Below are positions 33,504 through 45,813 of a DNA stretch of 64,000 nt, piece after piece (the first letter of the stretch is position 1; the number at the start of each line of letters is the position of its first letter). Both the position numbers and the translations under genes were made by a program. The stretch is from Pyxicephalus adspersus (lineage: Eukaryota > Chordata > Amphibia > Anura > Pyxicephalidae). The stretch is from contig NC_092858.1 of assembly GCF_032062135.1 (NCBI RefSeq), positions 128,760,644 through 128,824,643 on the forward strand, in the 5' to 3' direction. Under the pieces are notes generated by a model. It was not told the origin of the DNA. It worked only from the letters and a program-made list of their open reading frames with translations, and made no database searches.

Positions 33504-35943
33504 CCCATTGATTTTTTTTTAATTATTGACAAATGCACATTGACAAATGCACAATGCTAATAATTTTTTTTCTTACTGAAATTGCATCTGACAATTACAG
33601 TAGAGGGGTACACTGCCATCTTCAGTCTGATGTGCAACCTGCAGGCTGAAGGCATTTCTGTGAATAAACATCGAGCTTGCACAGGATCACTATGCCATAA
33701 ATGACATGAAGACCACACTCTTAGTAACAACTCTGATTGCTTTCTAAACATTATTTGTTTAACAGATAGTACAAACTAAATGTCATAATTATAATATATA
33801 TTGTAAAGTATTATTTGCATCATAGATAGGATGTGTGCCAATATTTAGAACATGATACCCAAACAGTTAGGGTTGGTGAACTAAGGCCATAGGGCCAACA
33901 ACAAATAAAGAAACGGTATAGGTGACATTTGTTATGGTTTTGGGACTGCTGTTACTTAGAATTACTGTGTGATGGTTAGAAATGTATAATTTCATGTGAG
34001 GGATTAGCTTCAAACGCACAGCAGAGAGCTATTTACAATTCAGGGAACTCGCCCCACTTGTATACACAAAAAAAATTAGAAAACATCAACACAATGCAAT
34101 CTTCAGGGCTTTTCCCTCATAGGGGATCAGTGTCATCACAGTGGCATGACAGCATAACACAACATTTAGCCTCTTGGCTCCCTTCTTCTGTCTCTCTGAC
34201 TCACTTCAGTGCTGATGGTTCTACGGACCTAAACATTGGGGGACCTCATGGGCTCACCCACTATACAGGATACAAACAGCCTGTACAACTGGGACACCTG
34301 ACCTCAGGCTGCAAATCCCCTTTTTTAAAGGAACCGCTGCCTTTTTTATTACCATTGGCCCACCCATTCCTTCCAAGTGACTTCAGGCCTGGTTCTCAAA
34401 TAAAAAGCTACAAATCTTCAGCGTAACACTTACTGACATCCTTATCCAGACTTATCCTTTTTTCCAGATAAAATAGAGGAAAATACGTTGAAATCACCAC
34501 AAAACTAGCCTTACAATTCTCACTGTGCTACAAATAGAAAGGAGTTTACACTGTATAGTAATTATGGTAAAAGTGTACCAGAAAAAAATGTTTATAGTAA
34601 CTATGTTATTATTACTGTTAAAATCCTTTTTTTTTAAATTAAAACCTTTTTCTTAAATGCTGATTGTTTTATTCCCTAGACACAAACTTCAATAAAAGAG
34701 CCGGTAGATGTTTTGCTTTTTAGAGATGGTGATCGGCAGCATCATTCTTTCTATCTTTGTGATCTAAGATAGGTAAGTACACATATAATCAGTATGATCA
34801 CTAAAGAGTTTCTCTGTGAAAGCTACTAAGAAGAATGCCGATATTATGGATTCTCCATTATTGTACTTAGTTCAAAGGAAGCATTAAAAAGTTTCTACCA
34901 TACTTTACAGATGCCTCAAAGGGTTGCATAACCTGCAAGTGCCACGCTTAAGAAACAATTGTGTTAAACCTCAAATGTCTATTAGGACAAACTCAAAAAC
35001 CAAACAAAATCCAATCAAGCTTCTAACATCCTCTTTTGCTGTTTGTCTTAGTTGCTCCAAAACACCTAAACGGTGTTATCAGTCCTGGTCAGTTTACCTC
35101 TGTGGACTACAGAACTCCAGTCTATATGAAGAAGCAGCCTAGGGTGACATCTTTTTTCTTCTATAGATGCAGTAAGGTGAGGAGGAGTTATGACAGTTGT
35201 GACATGGGAAATACAGTGCAGGGAAAAACAATCCATTACCAACAGTTAATACTAGACTCATTGGGCAGACGGTGTCCCCAAGTATAGCTGTTTTTTCAGA
35301 TTAGGATGGATTAAGAAATATTTAGAACATTTATCCAGTTTTTTTTACCACTATTTGAATCTCCATTGCAAGATTTTCCCTTTCATTTTTTTCTTGTTTC
35401 ACTGGATAAAAAGATGAGTAAAAACATGCAACATAAAAGATACTAATAGTAACAAGATTTTAGTAGAGTAAGGTTGGGTCTAGAGCTCCCATAATCCTTT
35501 ATTATCACTGTATCTGTCCCTGTTGTAGATTTTACTTCATTATCTGCCTCATATAACAATTATCACCAGAAGAAGAAGGGAGGGAAAATCTCCCTAACCG
35601 TGCCCAGGGTAGCCGTTATGAATTGATAGGGGTTCAACAGGGGACAGCTGGGCACTTTAAAACTCTTATTTCTCTAGCGTTGTTTAATACTTGGGAGGAT
35701 ACTTTAATTTATTCCTACCCAGCAACATAGACTTACCTTTATTTTATAAAGTTCTCTAAAGCTGCCAAATACCTGGTATGAAATGAGAGGAGCATAAGAC
35801 TCTACACACTGACTGGTGCAAATTGGAGCTTACACAGAGCTGTCTTTCCGCTATCCTGGCAGCCTGAGTTCAGAAAATGAGAAGGTGGGGCATTTAAGCG
35901 AATCTATTGCCCTACATGGGAAAAGCAGAAGTTCATTATATAA
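33504..35943. other. No gene seen
   Basis: Includes the longest ATG-started frame of the window (122 codons, 34058-34426, plus strand). It is rich in S, H, P and L with no domain, signal peptide or repeat pattern that I recognise. Its base composition does not suggest codon structure. A GATCTAAGATAGGTAAGTAC donor-like site near 34760-34779 has no open frame upstream. I call nothing here. Confidence 0.5.
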
Positions 35944-36577
35944 GGCTGGGTCTACATGGACATTTTAAAAACCGCATGTAAACGTTTGTACTGCGTTTAT
36001 ATCCGTTTTTATGCACTTTTATTAGCGTTTTTAAAAGCTTGCCTTTAAAATGCTGAAGAGCACCTATGACGCGTTTTCCTGCGTTCCTTGCTTTTTCATG
36101 AGTTTTTATCGCATTTTACTGTGTTTTTAACTAATTTGCATATTAAGCATTCATTGTACTCAACCAGTAACTATCCATTTATTTGCTGTGGGTGGACACA
36201 GATTAAATCCTGCATGTTGCAGACACAGTTCCCAGGTGTTAAGAAGTAGTAACTGCACGGCCACCTCTCTACCTATCCGAACTCAGTCTACAAGTAACAG
36301 CTTCTGTGTGAATGCTCAAAAACACAGGAAAACGCAGGAAAATGTCTTATTGAAATTAATGGAAGCGTTTACCCGCATTTTCAGGCGTTTTTCAGCATTA
36401 ATGCAGCTTTTTCATTTTTTTTAAATGTTGCAAGCAACGTTTAAGATAAATGTCATAAACGTGCCTCAAGGAAACCTCCTGGTGTAGATTAACCCATTGT
36501 AATGCATGGGGATTTCAAACAAGGGCTTTAAAAGCCTCAGGTTAAACGCTAGGGAAACAGTCTGTGTAGACTAAGCC
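35944..36577. mobile_element. Harbinger-like MITE with TAA duplication
   Basis: TAA flanks both ends (35941-35943 and 36578-36580). The termini GGCTGGGTCTACATGGAC and GTCTGTGTAGACTAAGCC are inverted repeats with about 15 of 18 matching positions. The subterminal regions are rich in AAAACGC/GCGTTTTT motifs (for example GACGCGTTTTCCTGCG at 36069-36084 and GGCGTTTTTCAGC near 36383), giving a partly palindromic layout. The middle (36150-36300) is unique. PIF/Harbinger-type MITE by site and termini; no transposase. Confidence 0.8.
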
Positions 36578-37076
36578 TAAGGTAGACAATGTTCATGGTT
36601 CACCAGGCAACATCCCTTGCACTCCACATAACACAATGCTGCTGTGTACAATAAGCTCCTCCAGAAACTGCACCCCGATATAATGAGTCTCCCTTGTTTT
36701 CTCCTCTCAGCGGTGTACAGATCTTCCTCATCCATCGTCTCATTCCCCAAACTGTTTTTGATGCCCATGGTTGGAGACAATTGGCATAACACCTCAGGAG
36801 GAACGCCATTTCCGAGACACGGAATGCACAGTTTAGTTTCTTATTAATATATGCAGGGTGGTTTTGAAATACTCTTTTCACAGTATCAGTGCAATGGTTG
36901 AAGTGCGCAGTCTACTGCTATCTCACTTGCTGCTTCTAGCAGCTCCCTAAGGAAAAATATGTGAAAAAATATGAAAGCTTATTTCCATTCCACATATTAG
37001 AGTATTTGAGCGTAGGATAGTTTACTCTGTTGTACTTGAAAAGTGTTTATCAAACTGTACACGTAGCCATAGCAGT
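36578..37076. other. No gene seen
   Basis: Unclassified. Frames of 67-93 codons overlap on both strands between 36577 and 36881 without recognisable content. Confidence 0.5.
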
Positions 37077-37232
37077 AGGGTTGCCACCTCATCCCTTTAA
37101 ATCCTGACTCATAAATTATATAGGTTATGTGGTTAATTAGATTCGCTCAGTGCCTTGCTTAAATTTAATCAGTCAAATAACCTGTGTAATTCATGTGTTA
37201 GGTTTTAAAGGGATGAAGTGGCATAGCACCCT
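37077..37232. mobile_element. Small palindromic MITE (second family)
   Basis: The left arm AGGGTTGCCACCTCATCCC, then TTTAAATCCTGACTCATAAA, pairs with the right arm ACATGTGTTAGG-type text as read in reverse: the reverse complement of the right end begins AGGGTGCTATGCCACTTCAT, then CCCTTTAAAACCTAACACAT. About 50 bases per arm align with few differences apart from a short insertion near the tip. The target duplication is not clear. It differs in sequence from the GGGCCTGATTT family. Confidence 0.75.
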
Positions 37233-38516
37233 GTACCTGAAATCTGTAATGGATCACTTACCCACAGGTCCCGGCTAATTAGCTGAGATATAGGTATGTG
37301 TAGAAGTCTCCGTGGGTCCTTGCAGGACATCCTGTAGATGTGTCTAGTTAGGAAAAGGTTACAGGTGATAAAGTGAAATTGCTGAATGAGAAGAGGAAGG
37401 AACATTTGCAGATCTCTAAGAGGTTTTGCTGCTTGAAAGAGAATAAGGCAGAATGGAAAAACAAATACATGCCAACCTTAAAGTAAAATCTGTGGCTTTA
37501 GCTATGAACATTTCTTCACAAACAGCAAATTGGCTTGGAAACTTCACAAGAGATAAGTGCAAAAGTTCAACCAGTTTTTGAGGTTAGAACAAAAAAGAAC
37601 AAGAAAAGTCAAAGTCACCAATTTGCTGGGGAGAAGTGTGTGTGTGTTGGGTGGATGGTTTTAAAGCTGGCAGGGGAGATAGTTTTGTATTAGAATTTAG
37701 CCATTAGTAACGTTTTCATTTGGTGACTGCAGTTTAGGGGATTCTAAACAAAATGTCTGAGCCCCCAATAGTAAAACCAGACCCTTCCAGGAGTGAAACC
37801 TGCCTAAACAGTAAAAAAAGAAAGAATCCAATGAGTGTGGTTTCATCTTGATTTTGCCCATACCAGGTCCCCTGGAACTCAGCTGGTCAGAAAAGAAAGG
37901 ATCAGTGAGTGCGCAGCCCTCATACCAGAATAAGGCATAGTTCGGGTTGTGGGGCTCATCTTTCTCATCCCCACAATCTTTTTACTTAATGGTTGCAAAG
38001 ATTTAGAGGGGGGCTTTCTGGAATCTAGAAACCTCAAAATGCCCTCCCAAATATCAGATCACTAACCTGGGGAAAAAAACAAAATTATAAAGTACTGTTT
38101 ACCCATTGCTAGAAAGGGTTAAGTAGGAGACATATATGTTAAGATAACAAATATTTTATTTGACATAAACCATGCACATACCGTATTTACACATGTTTAT
38201 TACAAATATTGTTTATCAATGTCTCCAGAAGTAAAATCTATTATCGGTCTATTATCCAGCCATGATAGTGTTATTCTAATAACTATGATGTCCAAAACCT
38301 ACTTCCAACTAAAAATATTTCTGTTCTAAAATACTATTTAACTGGTCAGACTGTAAAACATTTGTTTGCCGAAATGCTAGGAAACATTTGGTGCTTTTTC
38401 TGGTTTACTCATGCACACTGTGGTATTTATTGCTTTGTTGGGCAGTTTAATTGCAGAGGGGGACTAAGGATCTGACTCACCTAGAAGAGTATTGGATGTT
38501 CATGATCAGGGGTCCT
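37233..38516. other. No gene seen
   Basis: Unclassified sequence; nothing recognised on either strand. Confidence 0.55.
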
Positions 38517-38652
38517 GAAATCCAGTCCCCCGGATATACATACAGGCTGATTCATTTTCAGATTCTTTTGTAAACTGTTCCTTAATTTATTTACTGACAT
38601 ACTAAAATAAATGCAGTTCCTGGCTTTTGAGGACTGGAGTTAAGGACCCTTG
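38517..38652. mobile_element. hAT-like MITE, 136 bp
   Basis: The ends CAGGGGTCCTGAAATCCAG and CTGGAGTTAAGGACCCTTG are inverted; the 22-base arms agree at 19 positions. The 8-bp flanks TTCATGAT (38509-38516) and ATTAAGAT (38653-38660) agree at 5 of 8, consistent with an old hAT target duplication. No coding content. Confidence 0.7.
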
Positions 38653-40236
38653 ATTAAGATTGTTCAAGTAGCTGTATCTCTAGAACCCATCGAAGAAAAG
38701 CAACATGGGTGGTGGAGTGGTAAGTATAAGCTGTGAGGGCCATTTTGTTCTTTATGTTTATTCTAGAGGCAGAGTTTCCATAAAAATAATGTATGTGCAC
38801 ATATGTTGCCTATTAATAAAACCCTGAACAAGGAAAAATAGCACTGTTACTTGTAATAACCAATCAAGTTTCATCTCTCAGTCTCAGTTCCTTACCAATA
38901 ACATAAAACAAGCATTCTGCAATTTAATATTGTGAATATTGCGCTGCTTCCAAATTTCAACAAGGCTCCTATAAAAGTTACCACTGTGAACCATGTTGCT
39001 CTGTTACCACTCCTACAGGCAGTCTCCTTTTTATTTGTTTATATTTATTCCTCCCATAGCCTGGAGCAAAGCTGCTGCTTTAATCAATCCGGTGCGTGCG
39101 CACTTCCTCTGGGACAAAGATGCCGACTGGGCTATTAGCTATTTCACATCCAGGAAACCCGCTCAGCAATGCTTTGCCAGTTTTCTTTGTAATGAAAAAG
39201 TTCAGGAGTCACAGGGAGGCCAGAAATGGGATTCATATGCCAGCAGCAGACAGGAAAACGGAACTATAAACATTTCACTGATCTGTAAGCTACCCTCACA
39301 GAGAATAGGACCCCACAGGGAATTCTGTGGAAAATAGTGTGGATGAGGAAGTTCCCGTCAAACCATTCAGAGTCATCTGTTTCATGCAGCAGTGCGTGAG
39401 GTGTTAATGCCGCAGCCGTTCAGCCAAGTTGTTTTGGTGGAAATGTGAAAAAAGCACTCAGCTGTGCAACTCGCTTTCTTTACAAAATAGTGGCTTTGTT
39501 GCTCCGTCACAAAACACATGAAGCTCTGTCTGGTACACATGTGGGCTCATTTATCACAGCAATGTCAGCCAGTGATCAGCCTGGGACAGAATTCCACATA
39601 GAAGGGGGTGATCCACTGTGAGAAAATGAACTAGTAAAAATGTTCTCTTTAGAAAAAAAATCTAAACCATATAATCTGGACTGCCATGTTAAAAAAGTTG
39701 CTGCATCAATACTATTTTTAAACTCCACACTTCCATTCCCACATGTCTTCACATGTAACGTGTGTTGAAATGCCATTGTAGCAACCTTGAAAGGTAACAG
39801 AAAATATTCTGTATTAAAATTCCTCACAAAACTCCATGATACCCCATGTCTCCAACCTTCTCATCAATCCAGCTCTTCAGCAGTCCTAGGCCTTTTCATA
39901 GTCAACATTTCCAGAAATGGCAGATGCCTCTTTTCTTTATTGCATGCCATGGCTCCATCCTACATAACGTACCTAAAGTCCTGGTAGTGGCAGGGAGATA
40001 ATGGTCAGAGGATGGGACATGGTTTTGACCTTGCATCTGAACTTCCTTGGAATGGAGGGAAGGTAGAACACACTGGATTACAAAGAGGTAAACATGAAAG
40101 TCTATCTATTGAAGTGAATTTTTTTTTTTATCTGCAACCTGATATCACTTTAGGAATGAATGTCAAAGCACATGCAGCCCATGACAATGTGCATGGAGAG
40201 GAGGGACAATCTTTTCTATTTACTTTTCACAGGTAC
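38653..40236. other. No gene; contains a candidate conserved block
   Basis: 39040-39560 is non-repetitive, of even composition, with CpG-containing motifs such as CCGGTGCGTGCGCACTTCC (39089-39107) and GCCGCAGCCGTTCAGCC (39409-39425). A 114-codon frame (38993-39337) crosses part of it, but its translation has no recognisable domain and its start lies in AT-rich sequence. It may be a conserved non-coding element; an unrecognised exon is the alternative. Confidence 0.3.
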
Positions 40237-41400
40237 TTAACCACCTGGGCGTTTCACTGATGTCTAGATTTCTGTACCAAAAGCGGTACACTGTTTTTCA
40301 TGAATTTTTTTTTTTTAATTGTAGACCTGTAACTTACAGAAATATGTCCGAACAAGGGTCTAGTACATATCATGAATATAAAAAAAGTTTGAAACACACA
40401 ATCATGTAAAAAAAAAAAAAAATTACTTTTAATAAAATTAAATAAAAAAACACAAAAATCAGCTTAAACAAGAATACATAAATAGATTAAAAATACTGAA
40501 AATGCAATAATTCGGTATACTGTATAGTAATAAATTTTTCTAAAACACCTCCCTAGTGTGGTAAATTTCAACGTCACATACCTATAGACAAAACCACATA
40601 ATTATATTTTGTATTATTTTGTATTGGATTGGATACAGGACTTTGTATTGAATCAAATACAAAATATTTGAATTTCCTGCTACGACCCCCGTCGACAGGC
40701 GCATGGACTGACATCATCAGGAATCGCCGAGGGACTCGTACGCGAACGCCGGATGTTCTAATTCTTTCTGAACTTCTGTACTTCCATGCAAAAAGTGTTA
40801 CATTTTTTGCATGGAAATTTATTTTAGATTTTAGGCTATAATTCACCGAATTACTCAATAATTACTTATAATTCACCAAATTACCGCATAACTCACGGAA
40901 ATATGTCGAAAATTTTATAAATTTAATAATAAATTTTATTTTATAAAACATTAAAAAAAATTAAAAAAAAAAAAAAAGTGTATAATGTAATGTAACGGTT
41001 TAGTAGCTTATATATTATATATAGAATACAATTATATATATATATTATATAAAGATTTCTTTGTATTGGACTCAATACAGCTTTTTTGTATTGAGTTCAA
41101 TGCAAAGTTATTTGAATTTCCTGCCCTGCCTCCCGCCCCCACCAACACATGCAGCGACGTCACCAGGAAACCCCGGAGATCGTCACTGCACACGCCTGTA
41201 GAAAATAGAAGAGAGAAGACGTCTTCAGAGGAGCTGCGGGGACAAGGTATTTTTTTCAGTTGTAATCCAATCGGATTGCACTGTAACACATGTTTATACA
41301 TTTAGCTACCCCGACCTTGGTTCGGGGTAAACGATTGTAGCAAGTTTATTTACCCCAACCAAGGTCGGGCTAACCGTTAATTAATTAATTAATTGGTTAA
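40237..41400 (+). mobile_element. TTAA-bounded (piggyBac-like) element, copy B
   Basis: The left end is TTAACCACCTGGGCGTTTCA. The right end runs through AGGTCGGGCTAACCG into (TTAA)n and a final GGTTAA (41397-41400). The interior matches copy E in reverse orientation over about 1 kb: CATGAATTTTT, a poly-A patch, ACTGAAAATGCAATAATTCG, CTAGTGTGGTAAATTTC, TTGCATGGAAATTTATTTTA, GTATTGGACTCAATACAG and GCAGCGACGTCACC. Near the right end the arms 41308-41331 and 41349-41370 form an almost perfect stem (ACCCCGACCTTGGTTCGGGG against CCCCAACCAAGGTCGGG). The interior may contain a nested second element of the same type (CACCTCCCTAGTGTGG near 40547). No transposase frame; the short frames here lie in repeat. 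Confidence 0.85.
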
Positions 41401-43689
41401 TGTGTAAGTAAGCACCAAGAATATATAATCCAGCTTGTACACCATTTTCCAGCTACAATGGTTGAGACAGGTGAGTTACAAAATGCACACCAACACTACA
41501 TCATACAGTATAACATTTCTTAGCAAATAGTATGTAGATGTCTCATTTTATATTCATTGCATTTCAATGTATCATTATGATCCTTTTTTGCAGGTATAAT
41601 AGTATGGTTCAGAACACTGAAATGAAGTATTGTAGCAAAACAAGAGTGCTATGAAATAGAAAAGTATGCAAAACATTAACAATATATGATAAGACCAGTA
41701 GCTGATTACGCTAAAAGCCTAACACAAGTGTGTATGCTATGCACAGGCAAAATTTTATCTTGTACTTAAACAAACATTTTTCAACACTGCTATTTTTTTT
41801 TCATTGGTCATTTCTCTGGTATTAACCTACCCATGCAAATCTGATATTCTATATCTAATTTCTTGCATGGTGTGAAGTGTAAGACACATCTGCAGAGTTT
41901 ATTTTGCATGAGCATGGCTGAATTTGACATAACAACATTTGTTGCAAGGTTAGAGTGGTCAGCTTCAAAACTCAAAAGGTACAAATTTTGATTTTTTTTC
42001 TTGTTTTGTTTTTTTCCTTCTAGGTCTATCTTTGGAAATCTGTGTATAAATCCAACAGGATAACTATAGTGGTCAGGAGGTGCCAGGAATGATTAGCCAT
42101 AACCCCCTTTATAGTTCAGAAAACATGGCAACAGCTCTCCTTTCTCTTTGGTGGTCTATACAGTTCAAGGCAGTTCTGCTTAAAGCAGAGTACATTCTGC
42201 ATACTAGAGTTCATTCTAGTTTAGTTTTTCAAAAAGAAATACCATGAAATAAGGGGCAGAGCTTGCAAGGGTGTCATTTAAGTGTGTCAGTTGTTGGAGG
42301 TGCCGGATTTTGACCATAACATTGGCCATTATTAGCCAGAGGGGTTCAGTTCACTACTTTGCCCAGAACTTGCCCTGCATGCAGCTAATGCATGTAAACA
42401 AAAAGTAGCTGTAAAAAGATAAAATATTTTGAGTATCACTGAGATGCAACACAGAATGAAAAACATGTGAAAACAGTATTTTCATAAACATGGCAGTTGT
42501 TAATGATGCACAATGCTTTAGCTAACCTAAAGTCATCCAGTTAGAGTTTGCATCTATGATTAAAGATACACATAGGTTTTCTGCTTGGTAGCCAAAATAG
42601 AAAAATATATTGTACATACATAATAAATTTACTACAAAATGTCCATCTGCAATAGGTGAATTACCCAAACCAAAGGAAATCATAATGATATGATGGCTTT
42701 TAGACAAGATGTCCATCTCAAAAATATTCTCATTCATATGATTTAGAAATGTGTATGCATTCTAAAGAGAAGAGGGACCAGGTAACCCAGCACAGGGTTT
42801 ATCTCAGGGTAAAAAAACACAGAAAGTGCTGGAAATACCACCCAGACTGGGCAATTTGCTATTTATAGGGAAAGATCTGGGGATGTATTCTCGAGTCATA
42901 ACTATTGTCAATCATCCTGGCCAACAGTTAGAACCTGCAATGATTACTTTATGCATATGCCTACTGTAATATGACACTTGGGTTTTGCATTTTATAGCCT
43001 TAATTTATTTTTCTTCTCTTTCTAAAATTATTCTATAGCTGAGCTTTGAGATATTCCATTCAAAAGACTAGGATGGCTTTTACACTGCATAAATCCCATG
43101 GGACTTGAGTAATCTTTACTTGCACCCAGATGGCACTGCAGCTGCTCTGCAAAAAAAGAACTACTATTCATTGGATCATATACTGTGTCTGTCCATATAA
43201 ACTGCTTCATTACATTTCATAGCCATTCTGAGCCATAGGATACTGAAAGCACTACGGGATCATATACTATTATTACACGTTCAGGTAATGTGCCATTTGG
43301 CCATGCCTCACAGACATGCTCAATGTCACACGCCAGACTGGTGTAATCTGCAGCACAGTCCATTGTCCAGTAACTGCAGCACATACTTTTCCAAATAAAA
43401 ATCAAGACGCTTATTACAGATTTAAAAGGCTGATGCTAATGCTTCCTGTCTTAGTGAATGGCAGTGTAGGTAAAAATAAAGATGACATTGGTGGTAAATG
43501 TTAATGGGTTGTGTAGAGTAAGGTAAGATGTCCTTAGGTCTGACACTTGGTTATGTCTGAATAAATATGACCCCATCCTACTAAAGAGAAAAGCAGTTGG
43601 AAGCCATGCTAGTGAACATATTACACTTGTGTTACTAGCATGCAGATGCTTCATCTCAAACAATACACTTACCTACTAAATTGATATGT
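41401..43689. other. No gene seen
   Basis: AT-rich unique-looking sequence. Frames at 42522 (minus), 43028 (minus), 43217 (minus) and 43316 are 60-71 codons and unremarkable. Confidence 0.55.
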
Positions 43690-43900
43690 ACAATACTTGA
43701 ACATATCTTTAGATACCTGCCCTATCCTCCCAGGATCCCTAAATTCTATTCTACTCCCCTATACAAATTGTTACTTTTCCTGCTACTGATAAAAACTGCC
43801 CCCTATTTCTTATTGGCAAATGGGGCAGCCATAAAGCATGGGGATTTTTTAACACTACCAGAGGTTAAATTAAAAAAAATCAAATTCAAATGGTCCTAGC
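43690..43900 (+). pseudogene. Possible LINE ORF2 C-terminal fragment
   Basis: The forward frame reads HIFRYLPYPPRIPKFYSTPL then YKLLLFLL and, further on, FLTLPEVKLKK. This resembles the post-reverse-transcriptase region of L1/Tx1 LINEs, where a LPIxIPKxFF...L motif is followed by a W-rich segment and a GGLxLPDxxxYY motif. The conserved tryptophans and glycines are mostly lost and the match is from memory, so this is tentative. Confidence 0.35.
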
Positions 43901-44852
43901 CCTGCTAAAATTTGGAAATTGTTGGCCATTTTTGCTGCACTAATACTGAAAAACAACCTGCTTACAATATTGTAAACTTTCATAAATTATAAAAATATAA
44001 ATGCTGTGTTTGTGGAGGAATCAACCAGGCCAATGAAGCACACTATCCCTAAAACATGTATTCGTGTTTCTGCTGTTTTGGGAGTTGGTGAACTACAGCG
44101 GCACACACTTTAGTTTTTGGGAAGATCCCAAACAGGCAGCAAATACTGAATAACCAAACTTTTTTACGGTCTGGAGGCTTTTGGTCAAAAAGCACGGGCA
44201 GATGCATTGATTTTGAACACAACCAGAATTATACAATTACATTAAATATATCAACCAATCAGGAAAAAAAACAATGAAAACAGTAATTGTACATAAGATG
44301 CAGTACCGGAGGTATCTCAAGCATTTTACAGATATATCATAAAGGGGGAGAACATACAGACAATAAACAAAACCCAATTAAACTCTAAGTGAAGGAAAAA
44401 AAGAAGGGGGGGTGATGGAGAGAGAGGGGGAAGAAGGAGGAGGCAGATAGGAAGGGTCATGTGTTGTCATCTTTCCAGCAGGACGGGGTTCATGCCTTTG
44501 CGGCGTTTAGGAGGTGTTGAAGTAGAGATTGTTTATACTGCTTGTTGAACATGCCGAAATATGAAGCAACACCAACTCTTGCCTGCCCCGAATATCCACT
44601 TCAGTGAGTTGTTGTATCAGGGTAGCCCCAGCTTCCCAAAAGGAGAACAGTTTCGGACAAGCCTGGGCAGACGCATTGATAACTGCAACCTAATCACAGA
44701 AGACTGCAAGCCATCATTGATGCTAGAATGGACATGGACAGAATGAGTATTAAATACATGATAATAAAATTGATCTACAATCTTGCAAGGCATAAAAAAT
44801 CACTTCCTAATGATCGTTTTTTACTGTTTAAATCTATTTCTTTTCTACCTGC
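43901..44852. repeat. Unclassified repeat-like sequence with purine tract
   Basis: 44031-44072 has AATGAAGCACACTATCCC and AAAACATGTATTCGTG, a weak form of the GAAACGCGTT motif found at 45784. 44390-44457 is an almost pure purine run (GAAGGGGGGGTGATGGAGAG and GGGGGAAGAAGGAGGAGG). This may be the untranslated part of an old LINE into which the LTR at 44853 inserted. No gene seen. Confidence 0.35.
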
Positions 44853-45552
44853 TGTCACGGTACTGCAAGGCAGGATGATGGACCCTCTGTGTCACCAGCT
44901 CAGTTGGCAGGGAGACGTGCACAGGGCGCAGAGTCTAAGCAGCTGCCCAGTCTTCACCAGAGCCTCTAGAGGTGAGGGTGTTGTGCTACGGGCAACTGCA
45001 AGGTTGCAGCCCCTGTGCACACAGAGGCAAGTGACTGCTGACAGGCAGGAACAAGGTGTGGTACCAGAACCAAAGACTTAGAGTAGTCAGACAAGCCAGA
45101 GGTCAGGGCAGGCAGCGATCAGGAATAGTCAAGGTCAAACCGAGGTCGATACACCAACAATCAGGAACAAGAGAATCAAACAACAGGTATCTGGAAGTAG
45201 AGCCAATGGAACTCCTTGTTCAGGCAACTTCCTGTTGCCAGTCATTTCTTTTTAGGAGAAGGTCATGTGATCGATGGAAGCCATGTGACCTGCTTGCATC
45301 CTATCCTACCACCAGAGGGGTCCTGGAGACTAGAGGTTGGTGGTGTTCACACCTCTACCAGTAGGGGGAACGTGTCTGCAGAACACTCTCCCCTGAGGTA
45401 ATAGAGCAGCTGACTGGGAGTCACATGACCTAGACCAGGAAGTCAGCTGAGGAGGTGATCCCTTAGCAGACCTGGTGCTGGCAGGAGGGGAGTGTAAGGT
45501 GGGTGACACTGAAGGGGGCACAGATCCCCTGGTCCTGCAGGGATCTGTGACA
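44853..45552 (+). mobile_element. Solo LTR with 5-bp target duplication
   Basis: The element starts TGTCACGGTACTGC and ends CAGGGATCTGTGACA, giving TG...CA ends inside the short inverted repeat TGTCAC/GTGACA. CCTGC occurs directly outside both ends (44848-44852 and 45553-45557), a perfect 5-bp target duplication. The 700-bp interior is GC-richer than its surroundings and contains GGTCAGGGCAGGCAGCGATC and GGTCAAACCGAGGTCGATAC, a style I recall from gypsy-type LTRs of frogs and fish. No internal gag/pol region is present, as after LTR-LTR recombination. No obvious AATAAA or TATA box was seen. The 117- and 102-codon frames across 44728-45364 are chance frames. Confidence 0.85.
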
Positions 45553-45783
45553 CCTGCTTTTCTTCCAAGTTATGTCATCTGTCATCACACAGTGAGAGAC
45601 GCACACACCGCACAGCCAGCCCCTCTGACAGTCTGGCCACTATACTACAATATCACTTTCAGCTCTTAACATAACTCTATGACTATCCCTCGTTAACCCT
45701 GTAAGGGCAATTCCAGTTTCTCTTCTCCCTGCCCAAGCTAAGATACTTTTCTCAACAACTACATTACGCTCTCAGTATATCCC

Positions 45784-45813
45784 CTGAAGAAGCCTATCGG
45801 CGAAACGCGTTGG
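45784..45813 (+). repeat. GAAACGCGTTGG motif element
   Basis: CTGAAGAAGCCTATCGG followed by CGAAACGCGTTGG, containing the palindrome ACGCGT. Related forms are at 44031, 61629 and 61971. I recall this kind of motif from many dispersed frog sequences but cannot assign it to an element class. Confidence 0.6.

Noticed and set aside
34058..34426. Longest ATG-started open frame (122 codons)
   Set aside because: No recognisable domain, signal peptide, splice context or repeat homology. One frame of this size is expected by chance in 64 kb.
44728..45364. Frames of 117 and 102 codons
   Set aside because: They lie almost entirely in the solo LTR, whose GC-rich sequence has few stops in all frames.
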